From: Bryobacterales bacterium
Lineage (GTDB): Bacteria > Acidobacteriota > Terriglobia > Bryobacterales > Bryobacteraceae
Direction: 5' to 3'
NCBI GenBank assembly: GCA_003142355.1
Contig: PLMF01000088.1
Location: 916-15,216 of the forward strand
Length of the DNA stretch: 14,301 nt
Positions 7,089 to 14,273 of the stretch are shown here, in pieces; within the stretch, counting starts at the first letter, position 1, and every line of letters begins with the position of its first letter. The notes beneath the pieces were generated by a model. That model did not search any database and was not told where the DNA came from. It saw only the letters and a program-made list of their open reading frames with translations. A program made the translations under genes and the position numbers.

Positions 7089-7092
7089 CTCC
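7089..7092 (-). promoter_or_regulatory. Shine-Dalgarno GGAG that supports a TTG start
   Basis: GGAG on the minus strand lies 8 nt upstream of TTG 7080-7078. With no other start codon in frame in this gap, it is the main reason for annotating the DUF2760 gene with a TTG start. Confidence 0.6.
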
Positions 7093-7121
7093 AGGATTTC
7101 AGGATAGCGGAAACAGCGCGC

Positions 7122-8006
7122 TTACCGGGAGTGAACCACGGTGGCCTGCCGCAGCCGTTCCAACTGCCGCCGCGCAATATCGGCCCACTGCCCCGAGTGG
7201 TCGAGCTTCAGATACGCCTTCCAGTGGTGCACGGCCTTGAGCGGGTCGCCGGTGCGCTCGCACAGCAGGGCTAGGTTAAAGTGGGCGTCGGCGTAGTTGG
7301 GGTTGAGTCCGAGGGTCCGGCGGTAGTATTCAAAGGCGTCTTTGATGCGGCCCTGCTCGTCGTAGAGGTTGCCGAGGTTGAATTGGGCCAGGGGGTAGCT
7401 GGGGTCGGCCACGATGGCTTCCGTGTAGTACCTCTCGGCCTCTGCGAACTGGCGCCGGCGGTAATGAATGGTGCCGAGATTGACCAGCGCGCCGGCGGCG
7501 CCAGGGTTCAATTCGAGCGCCTTCCGGTAGGCTTCGACGGCCTGCTCGATGGGAGCGCCGGTCTCTTCGAGATCGAGTCCCTTCTGAAACCAGGATTCCG
7601 CCTCGCGCGCCCGGTTGACCGCGGGCTTGCGGTCGGGGAAGCTCTTGACCCCGCCCAGCCCGGCGGCGTCGAAATCGAAAAGGATCTGCCCGGTGACGGC
7701 CTCCATTTTCTGGCCCGCCAGGTGGACGGCGATCGTCTTGCCGTCGGAGACGATGCGAAGCTCCGATAGCGGCTGCTTGACCCAGTCGAGTTTTTGGCGA
7801 AGCGACTCGAGCGCGCGGCCGATCTGGCGCGGCCGGATGCGGTTCTCGCTCAGCTTGATGAGGGTCTGGAGAGCGATGAGGTCGGAGAAGGAGTAGGACT
7901 TGGCGGCGGCGATCAGTCCCTGGATCTCCCAGCTTCGAAGCTGGCGCGCGGAGATCCCGAACTGGCGGCGCACATCCGCCCGCGAGTATTCCTCCTTCGG
8001 GTCCAC
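7122..8006 (-). CDS. MerR-type HTH fused to tetratricopeptide repeats
   Basis: A 294-residue protein. Residues 6-73 form a MerR-like winged helix (YSRADVRRQFGISARQLRSWE, then SYSFSDLIALQTLIKL). A short beta segment (80-113, ending GQILFDFD) follows. Four to five TPR units run from about 130 to 285, with typical AEAERYYTEAIVADPSYPLAQFNLGNLY and ALELNPGAAGALVNLGTI features. There is no effector-binding domain or metal-ligand cysteine of a classical MerR sensor, so the TPR array is the probable sensor or protein-binding part. The start is GTG at 8006, 6 nt after a TAAAAT hexamer. It is first of the minus-strand genes leading to DUF2760 and Hsp70, and may regulate or scaffold that operon. DNA binding is likely from the fold; the target is unknown. 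The divergent promoter at 8088-8116 is a candidate. Confidence 0.88.
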   Translation of the reverse strand: MDPKEEYSRADVRRQFGISARQLRSWEIQGLIAAAKSYSFSDLIALQTLIKLSENRIRPRQIGRALESLRQKLDWVKQPLSELRIVSDGKTIAVHLAGQKMEAVTGQILFDFDAAGLGGVKSFPDRKPAVNRAREAESWFQKGLDLEETGAPIEQAVEAYRKALELNPGAAGALVNLGTIHYRRRQFAEAERYYTEAIVADPSYPLAQFNLGNLYDEQGRIKDAFEYYRRTLGLNPNYADAHFNLALLCERTGDPLKAVHHWKAYLKLDHSGQWADIARRQLERLRQATVVHSR

Positions 8007-8012
8007 GCGAAC

Positions 8013-8018
8013 ATTTTA
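8013..8018 (-). promoter_or_regulatory. Candidate -10 hexamer placing the MerR/TPR start codon at +1
   Basis: TAAAAT on the minus strand is a 5/6 match to the -10 consensus and is followed by exactly 6 nt and then GTG 8006. That geometry would put the transcript start at or next to the start codon. No -35 hexamer is evident, so this is weaker than the divergent promoter. Confidence 0.35.
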
Positions 8019-8087
8019 ACAGGGCGAGCGTCCCGGCCCTCGACGCTGTCGATCCGGCCCTGGCCGCGACTTTGCAGCAAAAAGTAC

Positions 8088-8116
8088 TTGAAAAGTGTTA
8101 GTGGGCGGTGTATGAT
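8088..8116 (+). promoter_or_regulatory. Near-consensus sigma-70 promoter, probably leaderless
   Basis: TTGAAA (8088-8093) and TATGAT (8111-8116) are each 5/6 matches to consensus and are separated by an optimal 17 nt. The expected transcription start, about 7 nt after the -10, coincides with ATG 8123 of the membrane-protein gene. This is the clearest promoter in the window. Confidence 0.72.
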
Positions 8117-8122
8117 GCCTGT

Positions 8123-8719
8123 ATGGGTGCTCCGCGGCCGGAACCGGTGGAACTGCAGGCGCATGCGATGGAGAACCTGCGGTATATCCGCCGGACGCTG
8201 GAGCGGGCGGGCTCCTTCACGGCGGTGCCGGGCATCGGCGGCATGCTGATGGGGTCGACGGCGCTGGCGGCCGCGTGGATGGCGTCCGGCCTCTCCCGCA
8301 CCGGCGCGTGGCTGGCGGTCTGGCTGGCCGACGCAGTACTGGCGCTGCTGGTCGGGGTGGCCGCGGCGGCGGTGAAATCGCGGCGCGTCAAGATGCCGCT
8401 GCTCTCCGGGCCGGGACGCAAGTTCATGGCGGGGTTCGCGCCGCCCCTGGTGGCTGGGGCGCTGCTGACGGCGGTCCTGTTCCGAGCCGGGTTGACCGCG
8501 CCGCTGCCGGGGACATGGCTGCTGCTTTACGGCGCCAGCGTGGTTTCGGGCGGCGGGGCTTCCGTCCGGGTGGTGCCCTTGATGGGCGCCTGCTTCATGG
8601 CGGCCGGTGCGGCCGCCTTCCTGGCGCCCGCCGAATGGGGCAATGCGATCCTGGCGGCGGGGTTTGGAGGGCTGCACATTGTGTTCGGAGCGGTGATTGC
8701 GGTGAAGTATGGCGGCTAG
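8123..8719 (+). CDS. Multi-pass inner-membrane protein of unknown function
   Basis: A 198-residue protein with a short soluble N-terminus (GAPRPEPVELQAHAMENLRYIRRTLERAGSF region) and about six predicted membrane segments, rich in Ala, Gly, Leu and Val, ending at the C-terminus in [17 protein letters not shown]. The ATG at 8123 was chosen because it coincides with the predicted transcription start. The frame continues to a GTG at 8108, but that codon overlaps the promoter -10 region, and a later ATG at 8168 (MENLRYI) is possible. I know similar proteins only as hypothetical proteins next to small winged-helix regulators in acidobacteria. The stop overlaps the regulator start by 11 nt, so the two are probably co-translated. 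A signal-sensing or regulator-tethering role is conceivable but not shown. Confidence 0.75.
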   Translation: MGAPRPEPVELQAHAMENLRYIRRTLERAGSFTAVPGIGGMLMGSTALAAAWMASGLSRTGAWLAVWLADAVLALLVGVAAAAVKSRRVKMPLLSGPGRKFMAGFAPPLVAGALLTAVLFRAGLTAPLPGTWLLLYGASVVSGGGASVRVVPLMGACFMAAGAAAFLAPAEWGNAILAAGFGGLHIVFGAVIAVKYGG

Positions 8720-9086
8720 GCAAAACACGGCGCGGCGCGAACGCGAAAAGAGGCTGGTGCAACCGGGCCCGGCGATCATGCTGGCGGCGGGAGCGCCCAA
8801 GCTCGACCGGTTGATTCACGAGCGGCTGCGGCTGGGAATGGTGAGCGCTCTCTCCGTCAACGAGTCGCTTACCTTCAACGAGCTCAAGAAGTTGCTCGAT
8901 ACCACCGACGGCAACCTGAGCGTACACGCCAGAAAACTGGAGGAGGCCGGGTACGTGGCCTGCACGAAATCGTTCGCGGGACGCATACCGCGGACCGATT
9001 ACCGGCTTACGGCCGCGGGGCGGCGCGCCCTGGAGCGCTACCTCGATCACATGGAAGCGCTCATCCAGGCCATGCGGGACAGATAA
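8709..9086 (+). CDS. Small winged-helix transcriptional regulator
   Basis: A 125-residue protein. Residues about 30-120 form a winged helix of the MarR/ArsR-like type often listed as a winged-helix DNA-binding domain: [49 protein letters not shown] as the HTH, then a wing with [22 protein letters not shown]. The basic N-terminal tail (REREKRLV) precedes the domain; Met24 is an alternative start. It overlaps the membrane-protein gene by 11 nt and is followed 10 nt later by the UppS-like gene. It lacks a recognisable ligand domain, so control may come through the membrane partner. Likely targets are its own operon promoter at 8088-8116 or nearby genes; no operator was identified. Confidence 0.88.
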   Translation: MAARQNTARREREKRLVQPGPAIMLAAGAPKLDRLIHERLRLGMVSALSVNESLTFNELKKLLDTTDGNLSVHARKLEEAGYVACTKSFAGRIPRTDYRLTAAGRRALERYLDHMEALIQAMRDR

Positions 9087-9096
9087 AGGTTTTTTT
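9085..9096 (+). promoter_or_regulatory. Ribosome-binding site with a T7 spacer
   Basis: AAAGG overlaps the regulator stop codon and is followed by seven T residues and ATG 9097. The spacing (7 nt after AAGG) is good and fixes the UppS-like start. The homopolymer is a possible site of length variation that would change spacing, not frame. Confidence 0.55.
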
Positions 9097-9804
9097 ATGA
9101 GCATTCACTTTACATCACAAAGTACTCTTCACATAGGCATCATCATGGACGGCAACGGCCGATGGGCCCTGGCTCGCGGGTTGCCGCGCGTGGCGGGGCA
9201 TCGCGCGGGGGTGGAGACGGTGAGCCGCGTAGTGGAGGCGGCGCCGGCGGCTGGTGTGGGGATTCTGACGCTGTTCGCGTTCTCGTCCGACAACTGGCGG
9301 CGCCCGCGGGAAGAGGTCGAGGCTTTGATGCGCCTGCTGGCGGATTACCTGCAAAAGGAAACTCAGCGGTCGGTGGACCAGGGGGTCCGGATCGAAATGA
9401 TCGGCCGGCGCGACCGTCTGGACGCCGAACTGCGCGCGGCCATCGAACGGGCCGAGGCGGCTACCGCCCACGGAACGCGATTACGGCTGCGAATCGCCGT
9501 CGATTACTCCGGCCGCGACGCCATACTGGCCGCCGCGCGCCGCGTCGCGAATCTGTCGCGCGAGTCGCTGGAAGACGCGTTAGGTCCGCCGGTCGACCTG
9601 CTGATCCGCACCGGCGGCGAGCGCCGTCTGAGCGACTTTCTGCTCTGGGAGTGCGCCTACGCGGAGCTGATATTCTCGCGCCGGATGTGGCCCGATTTCG
9701 GAGCCGGGGACCTGCTGGGCGCGGTCCGGGAGTTTCGAGGCAGGGACCGCAGGTTCGGAGCCGTGCCGCCCATGGCGATGCGGCGGGAAGCCTGGCTGGA
9801 CTAG
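9097..9804 (+). CDS. UppS-like cis-prenyltransferase (isoprenyl diphosphate synthase)
   Basis: A 235-residue cis-prenyltransferase; E. coli UppS has 253 residues. This family condenses isopentenyl diphosphate units onto an allylic primer to make undecaprenyl diphosphate or shorter chains used as cell-envelope lipid carriers. Landmarks: [13 protein letters not shown] with Asp18, Asn20 and Arg22; GHRAG with His35; [12 protein letters not shown] (59-70); and [25 protein letters not shown] with Arg171, Glu175, Arg177, Ser179 and the metal-binding Glu190. The essential residues are kept, but usually invariant surrounding residues differ: NYGGR is DYSGR (136-140), SNFLLWQ is SDFLLWE, and the segment at 140-165 is short. 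It follows a regulator and a membrane protein rather than cdsA or frr-type neighbours, so it may be a specialised paralogue with different chain length, not the housekeeping enzyme. Confidence 0.92.
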   Translation: MSIHFTSQSTLHIGIIMDGNGRWALARGLPRVAGHRAGVETVSRVVEAAPAAGVGILTLFAFSSDNWRRPREEVEALMRLLADYLQKETQRSVDQGVRIEMIGRRDRLDAELRAAIERAEAATAHGTRLRLRIAVDYSGRDAILAAARRVANLSRESLEDALGPPVDLLIRTGGERRLSDFLLWECAYAELIFSRRMWPDFGAGDLLGAVREFRGRDRRFGAVPPMAMRREAWLD

Positions 9805-9826
9805 CTGGCTACAGATACGGCCGTGC

Positions 9827-9843
9827 GGTAGCAATATGCTACC
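9827..9843. promoter_or_regulatory. Perfect 7-bp palindrome, candidate operator of the toxin-antitoxin operon
   Basis: GGTAGCA-ATA-TGCTACC is an exact inverted repeat with a 3-nt centre, ending 2 nt before the first antitoxin ATG at 9846. Ribbon-helix-helix antitoxins usually repress their own operon by binding such a palindrome across the promoter. A TATGCT at 9835-9840 could be the -10, but no matching -35 is clear. Confidence 0.55.
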
Positions 9844-9845
9844 CT

Positions 9846-10238
9846 ATGACTATGAGTCAGCCGGTGAAACTTTCCGACGGCCTCGTGCTCGATGCCCGGC
9901 TCGCGGGGCAAGTGGTAGAGCGCTCGATTGCCGGACAGGTCGAATTCTGGGCGCGATTAGGGCGGTCGGTCGATCTACTGCTGGAAGGGCAGCAGGTGTT
10001 GGCATTATGCCGCAATGCCACCGCTCGTCCGCTTTCAGCGTGCCTCGAGTCGGTGGATTCCACGGAAGGCCGCGAGCGCGTGGCCCACTTTCTCGAGAGC
10101 CAGCCTTTCCCTCACTACCAACCACATCCGGAGCGTCCTGGCCTGCTGGTGCGTATCGAGGCGAACGGGGGGCGCGCAGTGGGCCGATTCGTCAAGCGCC
10201 AGTTCCAGCCCATCGACGCCAGGACCAAGCGGCGATGA
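9846..10238 (+). CDS. ParD-like antitoxin
   Basis: A 130-residue protein. The first 45 residues (VKLSDGLVLDARLAGQVVERSIAGQVEFWARLGRSVD) match the ribbon-helix-helix region of ParD-like antitoxins, in which the strand contacts DNA and the helices dimerise. The rest, including HFLESQPFPHYQPHPERPGLLVRIE, is of low similarity to anything I know and probably binds the toxin. Two ATG codons, 9846 and 9852, are both possible starts (MTMSQ or MSQ). Its stop overlaps the toxin ATG in ATGA, a typical coupling for toxin-antitoxin pairs, and a palindrome lies immediately upstream. ParD is best known with ParE; here the partner is a zeta-type kinase. Confidence 0.82.
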   Translation: MTMSQPVKLSDGLVLDARLAGQVVERSIAGQVEFWARLGRSVDLLLEGQQVLALCRNATARPLSACLESVDSTEGRERVAHFLESQPFPHYQPHPERPGLLVRIEANGGRAVGRFVKRQFQPIDARTKRR

Positions 10239-10819
10239 GCCTGCCGCTCGACCAGCGCCCCGTCGTCGTAGCTCTCGCTGGGCCCAATGGCGCGGGCAAG
10301 ACGACGTTCTACTACGCCCACCTCCAACCAGCCGGGCTGCGATTCGTCAATGCGGACGCGCTGGCGCAGGAACTCCACATCGAGCCTTATGCCGCCGCCC
10401 GTGTGGCCGGCGCCGTCCGAAAGGAACTTGTGAAACAACGGGAGAGCTTTGTTTTCGAGACGGTCTTTTCAGACCCCGTGGGCGAAAAGCTTGCCTTCCT
10501 CAAGAGCGTGGCACAGGCAGGCTACAACACCATTTTGTGCTTTATCGGGACTGCGGGACCGCAAGTGTCCCAACAACGCGTGGCGATGCGGGTCTCGCAG
10601 GGCGGCCACGATGTTCCGCCGGAGAAAGTGGTCCAGCGTTTTCCGCGCATCCTGGCCAACCTCAAGGCAGCCCTCCAAGAACTGCCCCACGTATGGATCT
10701 TCGACAACAACGATCTGCGAACTCCCTACCGCCTGGTCGCCATTTTTGAAAGCGGACGATTGGTGAGGTTCGAGCGACCGGTTCCGAGGTGGCTGACGCC
10801 GCTGCTACCGAAGTCTTAG
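10235..10819 (+). CDS. Zeta-type toxin (P-loop kinase)
   Basis: A 194-residue P-loop kinase of the zeta-toxin family. The Walker A loop is AGPNGAGKTT (15-24). FVNADALAQEL places Asp41 at the position of the zeta catalytic aspartate. ESFVFETVFSDP (70-81) carries Glu75. RVAMRVSQGGHDVPPEKVVQRFPRILANL (115-143) gives the arginines that bind phosphate. Zeta toxins phosphorylate UDP-N-acetylglucosamine and so block cell-wall synthesis; small chromosomal members may have other substrates. Length is in the range of compact zeta proteins and shorter than PezT. The start is fixed by the ATGA overlap with the antitoxin. The last four bases overlap the convergent protease gene, so the two stop codons interlock (TTAG). 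Confidence 0.9.
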   Translation: MSLPLDQRPVVVALAGPNGAGKTTFYYAHLQPAGLRFVNADALAQELHIEPYAAARVAGAVRKELVKQRESFVFETVFSDPVGEKLAFLKSVAQAGYNTILCFIGTAGPQVSQQRVAMRVSQGGHDVPPEKVVQRFPRILANLKAALQELPHVWIFDNNDLRTPYRLVAIFESGRLVRFERPVPRWLTPLLPKS

Positions 10820-13800
10820 CGCACCGGCGGCTTTCGCTCGCCCCACGTGGGCGGGCGCGGCTCCTTGCTCAACCGGTTGACCGGCTTTTCCTGGAGCATC
10901 CGCAGCGCCTCCACAACGGCGCGCTCGAGCTGCGCGTCGTGGCCGGCGATGGCGTCCTTGGGCCAGTTCTCGACGTCAATGTCGGGTGTGGTGCCTTCGT
11001 TCTCCACGTCCCACTTGCCCTCGCGCGTGAAGAACCCTCCGCGGGGGGCAATCATGGAACCACCGTCAATGAAGAGCGGCGTGTCCGCGGTGTGCACCAA
11101 GCCGCCCCACGTGCGTTTGCCGACCAGCAAGCCGATCTTGCGGTACTTGAACATCCACGGCATCAGGTCGCCGCCCGAACCCGCCATTTCGTTGACGATC
11201 ATGACCTTCGGTCCCCAGATGCCGGCCGATGGGCTGGTGAAGGGATAGCGATCGCCCGCCACATTGTTGAAGTAGCCGTCGAAATCCCGCTGCAACACGT
11301 CGATGATATAATCCGCCGCCGAGCCACCGGTATTGAAGCGCTCGTCGATAATCGCTCCCTGCTTGTCCTGCTGCGAGAAATAGTAGCGATTGAAGCTGGC
11401 GTAGCCCGGCTGCCCGGTACTGGGCACATAGACGTAAGCCAGGCGGCCGCTGGAGAGCTTGTCGACCAGGCGGCGATTCTCCTCGACCCAGGCCCGCGTG
11501 CGCAGCGCCTGCTCGTTAGCGATGGGGATGACGGTCACTTGCCGCGCTCCGTCGAGCGCCGGCCGGCTGTTGATGGTCAGCACCGTCTGCCGGTCCGCAG
11601 TGCCGTCCAGCAGGCGATAGATGTTGTCCGGCGCCCTGAGTTCGACCCCGTTGATGGCGAGGATGTAGTCCCCGGTGGATACGCTGGGGCCGGGCTCGGC
11701 CAACGGCGCGCGCAAATCGGGATTCCATCTCTCGTTGTCGTAGATGCGCGTGATCTTGTACCGGCCGCCATCGATGGCGAAGTCCGCGCCCAGCAATCCG
11801 CCCGCCGAAATGGGCAGGGTGGGCATGTCGCCGCCGCGCACGTAGGAGTGGCCGATGGCGATCTCCGAGCCCATGAGGTCGAGCAGGTAGTTGAGGTCGG
11901 CGCGGTGCATGACGTAAGGCAGCCACTGGCCGTACACTTGCTTCATCTTGGGCCAGTCGGCGCCGTGCATATTGGGCACGTACAGGTAATCGCGCTGGTT
12001 GCGCCAGCCCTCGTCGAAGATCTGTTTGAACTCCTCTTTGGGCTCGAGGTACATGCGCAGCGACACGTTGAGCCGCCCCTGCCCGGCTGGGGGCGGCTGG
12101 CGGTCGGCGTCCACCAGGAAGAGCGACGGGGCCGCTGGGGCCGCGCCAGCGCCGCCTCGGCCGGGGCCGCCGGCGGGGCCGCCACTGGTGCGATAGACCA
12201 GCTTGTGGCCATCGGCGCTGATATCGTAAGCCGCGACCCCGGTGACGAAGGGCGCCGCGCGGCGATCGCTCAGACGATAGCGTTGGAGGGTACTGCCGGC
12301 GCCGGCGGCGCCGGGCTCCTCGGCACGCCCGCCACGGCCCGGGGCGGCTTCCAGAAAATAGACGGTGCCGCCTACACCGGCACGGAGTTGCGAATACTGG
12401 CGCTCGGCGACCCGCGGCACGGCGATAATGCGTTGCTCGAGGCCGTCGAAATCGATCCGGACGTTGACTGGCGTCCGTGGCGCTGGCGCGGCGGCCGGTG
12501 GGGCCGGTTCGGCGGCGCCCTCCGGCAAACCGCCTCCGGAACGACCGCCGCCCGGAGGCGCGCTGCCCACACCGTGGTCTTCATCGCTCTCCGGCAGGAG
12601 CGGGCTGGGCTCGCCTTTCTTGAGCACCGCGAAATACAAACCGAAGTTCTCGTCGTGGTCGTAGGAAGTCATGTCCAGCCATTGCGATTTCAACCCGAAG
12701 TCGGTCGAGGCCAGAAACCACAGGTACTTGCCGCTGGCGTCCCAGGCGGGCCACACGGAATCGGCCAGGCCGTCCGTCACCTGCCTGGTCTCTCCGGTCT
12801 CGACATTGGCGGCGAAAATCGCGTGGTACAGCGACTTCAGACGGCTGGAATACGCCACCCATTTGGAATCGGGACTCCACACCGGATTCAGCGTGCGCGC
12901 CGGCACCATCCACGGATCGTTGCCGACCACCTTGGCCTGGCCGGTGGCGACATCCAGCACCCAGACCTTCAGGTTGGTATCGGTATAAACCAGCTTCTTG
13001 GAGTCGGGCGACCACGACGGCGTGTAGTAGTGGGTCGGATTCGGCAGAGCGATTTCGCGCGGCGGCGTCAAGCCATCCTGGGTTTCGATGATGAGTTTGT
13101 ATTCGCCCGACTTGTCGCTGAAATAAGAGATGTACTTGCCATCCGGCGACCACACCGGATCGCGTTCCGCAGAGCCGCTGGAGTGGCTCAGATTGCGCAC
13201 ATCGCCTTTTTCGGCGGGGATGGTAAATACCTCGCCGCGCGCCTCCACCACAACCCGCTTGCCGGTGGGCGAGAGAGCCAGGTTGGTCATACGCCTGGTC
13301 ACGTCTTCCCAGCGCGGCATCATCCACGGAAAGTCGCCCGCGGCGGTGATATTCACCACGTGCGTCTTGCCAGTCTTGGGATCCAGTTCGTGGATGTAGC
13401 CGGCCTGCTCGAATACCACCGCGCCGGGGCCGGCGTCCAGAGACTTTACGTCGAAATCGGTGAATCTGGTCGCTGGCGCGAGCTTTTTCGTCTTGGTGTC
13501 ATAGGCCCAGATATTCGCTACGCCATCGCGGTCGGAAATGAAATACACGGCGTCGCCCACCCACACGGGGTCCATGTCCTTGGAGCCGGTCCACGGCGGC
13601 GAGACCAGATCGTAGGTTTTCAGATCGACGATCCAGATGGGCCGGTTCTGGCCGCCGCGATAGTTGCGGCGTTCCTCGTCCCACGAACTATTCATGCGGT
13701 AAGCCATGCGCGTTCCGTCCGGGGAGATCTTGCCTTGATAACCGCGAGGCAGTGGCAGCGGTTCTTCGACTCCACCTTCGGCCGGCACCGTCCAGAAACG

Positions 13801-14235
13801 GGGCGCGGCGCTGGGCGCCCAGGTGGCGCGCCCCGAGGTGAAAAGCACCGCCTTGCCATCGGGTGTCCAGCCCTCGACCGAATCGTTGCCCGGATGCCAG
13901 GTCAGGCGTTTCGGCTCGCCGCCCTCGGCGGGCACGACGTAGACATCCGTGTTGCCCGCATACTCCGCGCTGAACGCGAGCCACCTGCCGTCGGGCGAAA
14001 AATGCGGATTGGTGGTCTGGCCCTGGAAGCTGGTGAGCCGCCGCGCCGTGCCGCCCGCGCGCTCGACGATCCAGAGATTGTTGGCATACGCGAACGCAAT
14101 GTGCGTGGCGCTCACCGTCGGCGTGCGCAGCAGGCGAGTGGACGGTCCGTTGGCGCCGGTGGCCGCTGTCTGCCAGCCGGCCAAGACGAGAAAAGTCAGC
14201 GAGAGACGACCGAGAAAGATGATGTGCTTCGGCAT
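10816..14235 (-). CDS. Exported tricorn-like serine protease (S41 family) with propeller and PDZ domains
   Basis: An 1139-residue protein. Residues 1 to about 28 are a signal peptide (basic PKH, hydrophobic IIFLGRLSLTFLVLAG, then small residues). WD40/PD40-type blades (HFSPDGRWLAFS, PVWSPDGKYISYFS, PVWSPDSKWVAYSS and others) fill about 40-715. The C1 protease segment (about 725-800) contains IAIGHSYV with His796. A PDZ domain follows at about 815-905 (STGDYILAINGVEL). The C2 segment has IIDERFNTGG, NEMAGSGGDL with nucleophile Ser1020, and WDVENEGTTPDIDVE with Glu1078. Spacing of His, Ser and Glu closely matches archaeal tricorn (746, 965, 1023), but the Ser before His is Gly795. Gly/Pro/Ala-rich insertions lie near 555-590, 630-648 and 682-707. 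The ATG at 14235 has AGGA 6 nt upstream and gives the signal peptide at the very N-terminus. It probably degrades peptides in the periplasm. Confidence 0.95.
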   Translation of the reverse strand: MPKHIIFLGRLSLTFLVLAGWQTAATGANGPSTRLLRTPTVSATHIAFAYANNLWIVERAGGTARRLTSFQGQTTNPHFSPDGRWLAFSAEYAGNTDVYVVPAEGGEPKRLTWHPGNDSVEGWTPDGKAVLFTSGRATWAPSAAPRFWTVPAEGGVEEPLPLPRGYQGKISPDGTRMAYRMNSSWDEERRNYRGGQNRPIWIVDLKTYDLVSPPWTGSKDMDPVWVGDAVYFISDRDGVANIWAYDTKTKKLAPATRFTDFDVKSLDAGPGAVVFEQAGYIHELDPKTGKTHVVNITAAGDFPWMMPRWEDVTRRMTNLALSPTGKRVVVEARGEVFTIPAEKGDVRNLSHSSGSAERDPVWSPDGKYISYFSDKSGEYKLIIETQDGLTPPREIALPNPTHYYTPSWSPDSKKLVYTDTNLKVWVLDVATGQAKVVGNDPWMVPARTLNPVWSPDSKWVAYSSRLKSLYHAIFAANVETGETRQVTDGLADSVWPAWDASGKYLWFLASTDFGLKSQWLDMTSYDHDENFGLYFAVLKKGEPSPLLPESDEDHGVGSAPPGGGRSGGGLPEGAAEPAPPAAAPAPRTPVNVRIDFDGLEQRIIAVPRVAERQYSQLRAGVGGTVYFLEAAPGRGGRAEEPGAAGAGSTLQRYRLSDRRAAPFVTGVAAYDISADGHKLVYRTSGGPAGGPGRGGAGAAPAAPSLFLVDADRQPPPAGQGRLNVSLRMYLEPKEEFKQIFDEGWRNQRDYLYVPNMHGADWPKMKQVYGQWLPYVMHRADLNYLLDLMGSEIAIGHSYVRGGDMPTLPISAGGLLGADFAIDGGRYKITRIYDNERWNPDLRAPLAEPGPSVSTGDYILAINGVELRAPDNIYRLLDGTADRQTVLTINSRPALDGARQVTVIPIANEQALRTRAWVEENRRLVDKLSSGRLAYVYVPSTGQPGYASFNRYYFSQQDKQGAIIDERFNTGGSAADYIIDVLQRDFDGYFNNVAGDRYPFTSPSAGIWGPKVMIVNEMAGSGGDLMPWMFKYRKIGLLVGKRTWGGLVHTADTPLFIDGGSMIAPRGGFFTREGKWDVENEGTTPDIDVENWPKDAIAGHDAQLERAVVEALRMLQEKPVNRLSKEPRPPTWGERKPPVR

Positions 14236-14267
14236 AAGGTGTCCTGGGAGCGGTTGCTTTCCGAGCC

Positions 14268-14273
14268 AATATA
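14268..14273 (-). promoter_or_regulatory. Candidate -10 of the protease gene
   Basis: TATATT on the minus strand (5/6 to consensus) would start transcription near 14261 and give a leader of about 26 nt before ATG 14235. The -35 region, TTCCAG at 16-nt spacing, is a poor match, and upstream sequence ends at the window edge. Confidence 0.3.

Noticed and set aside
6548..7177. N-terminal extension of the Hsp70 frame up to 7177
   Set aside because: The extension is Arg/Gly/Pro-rich, overlaps the DUF2760 gene in another frame, and the Hsp70 family begins at the MKIGIDLGTTN motif.
8108..8122. GTG start at 8108 for the membrane protein
   Set aside because: The codon overlaps the spacer and -10 of a near-consensus promoter, so it would lie upstream of the transcript start.
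9162..9845. Long plus-strand frame leading into the antitoxin gene
   Set aside because: It runs out of frame through the UppS-like gene with Arg/Gly-rich translation; the antitoxin family similarity begins only at 9846.
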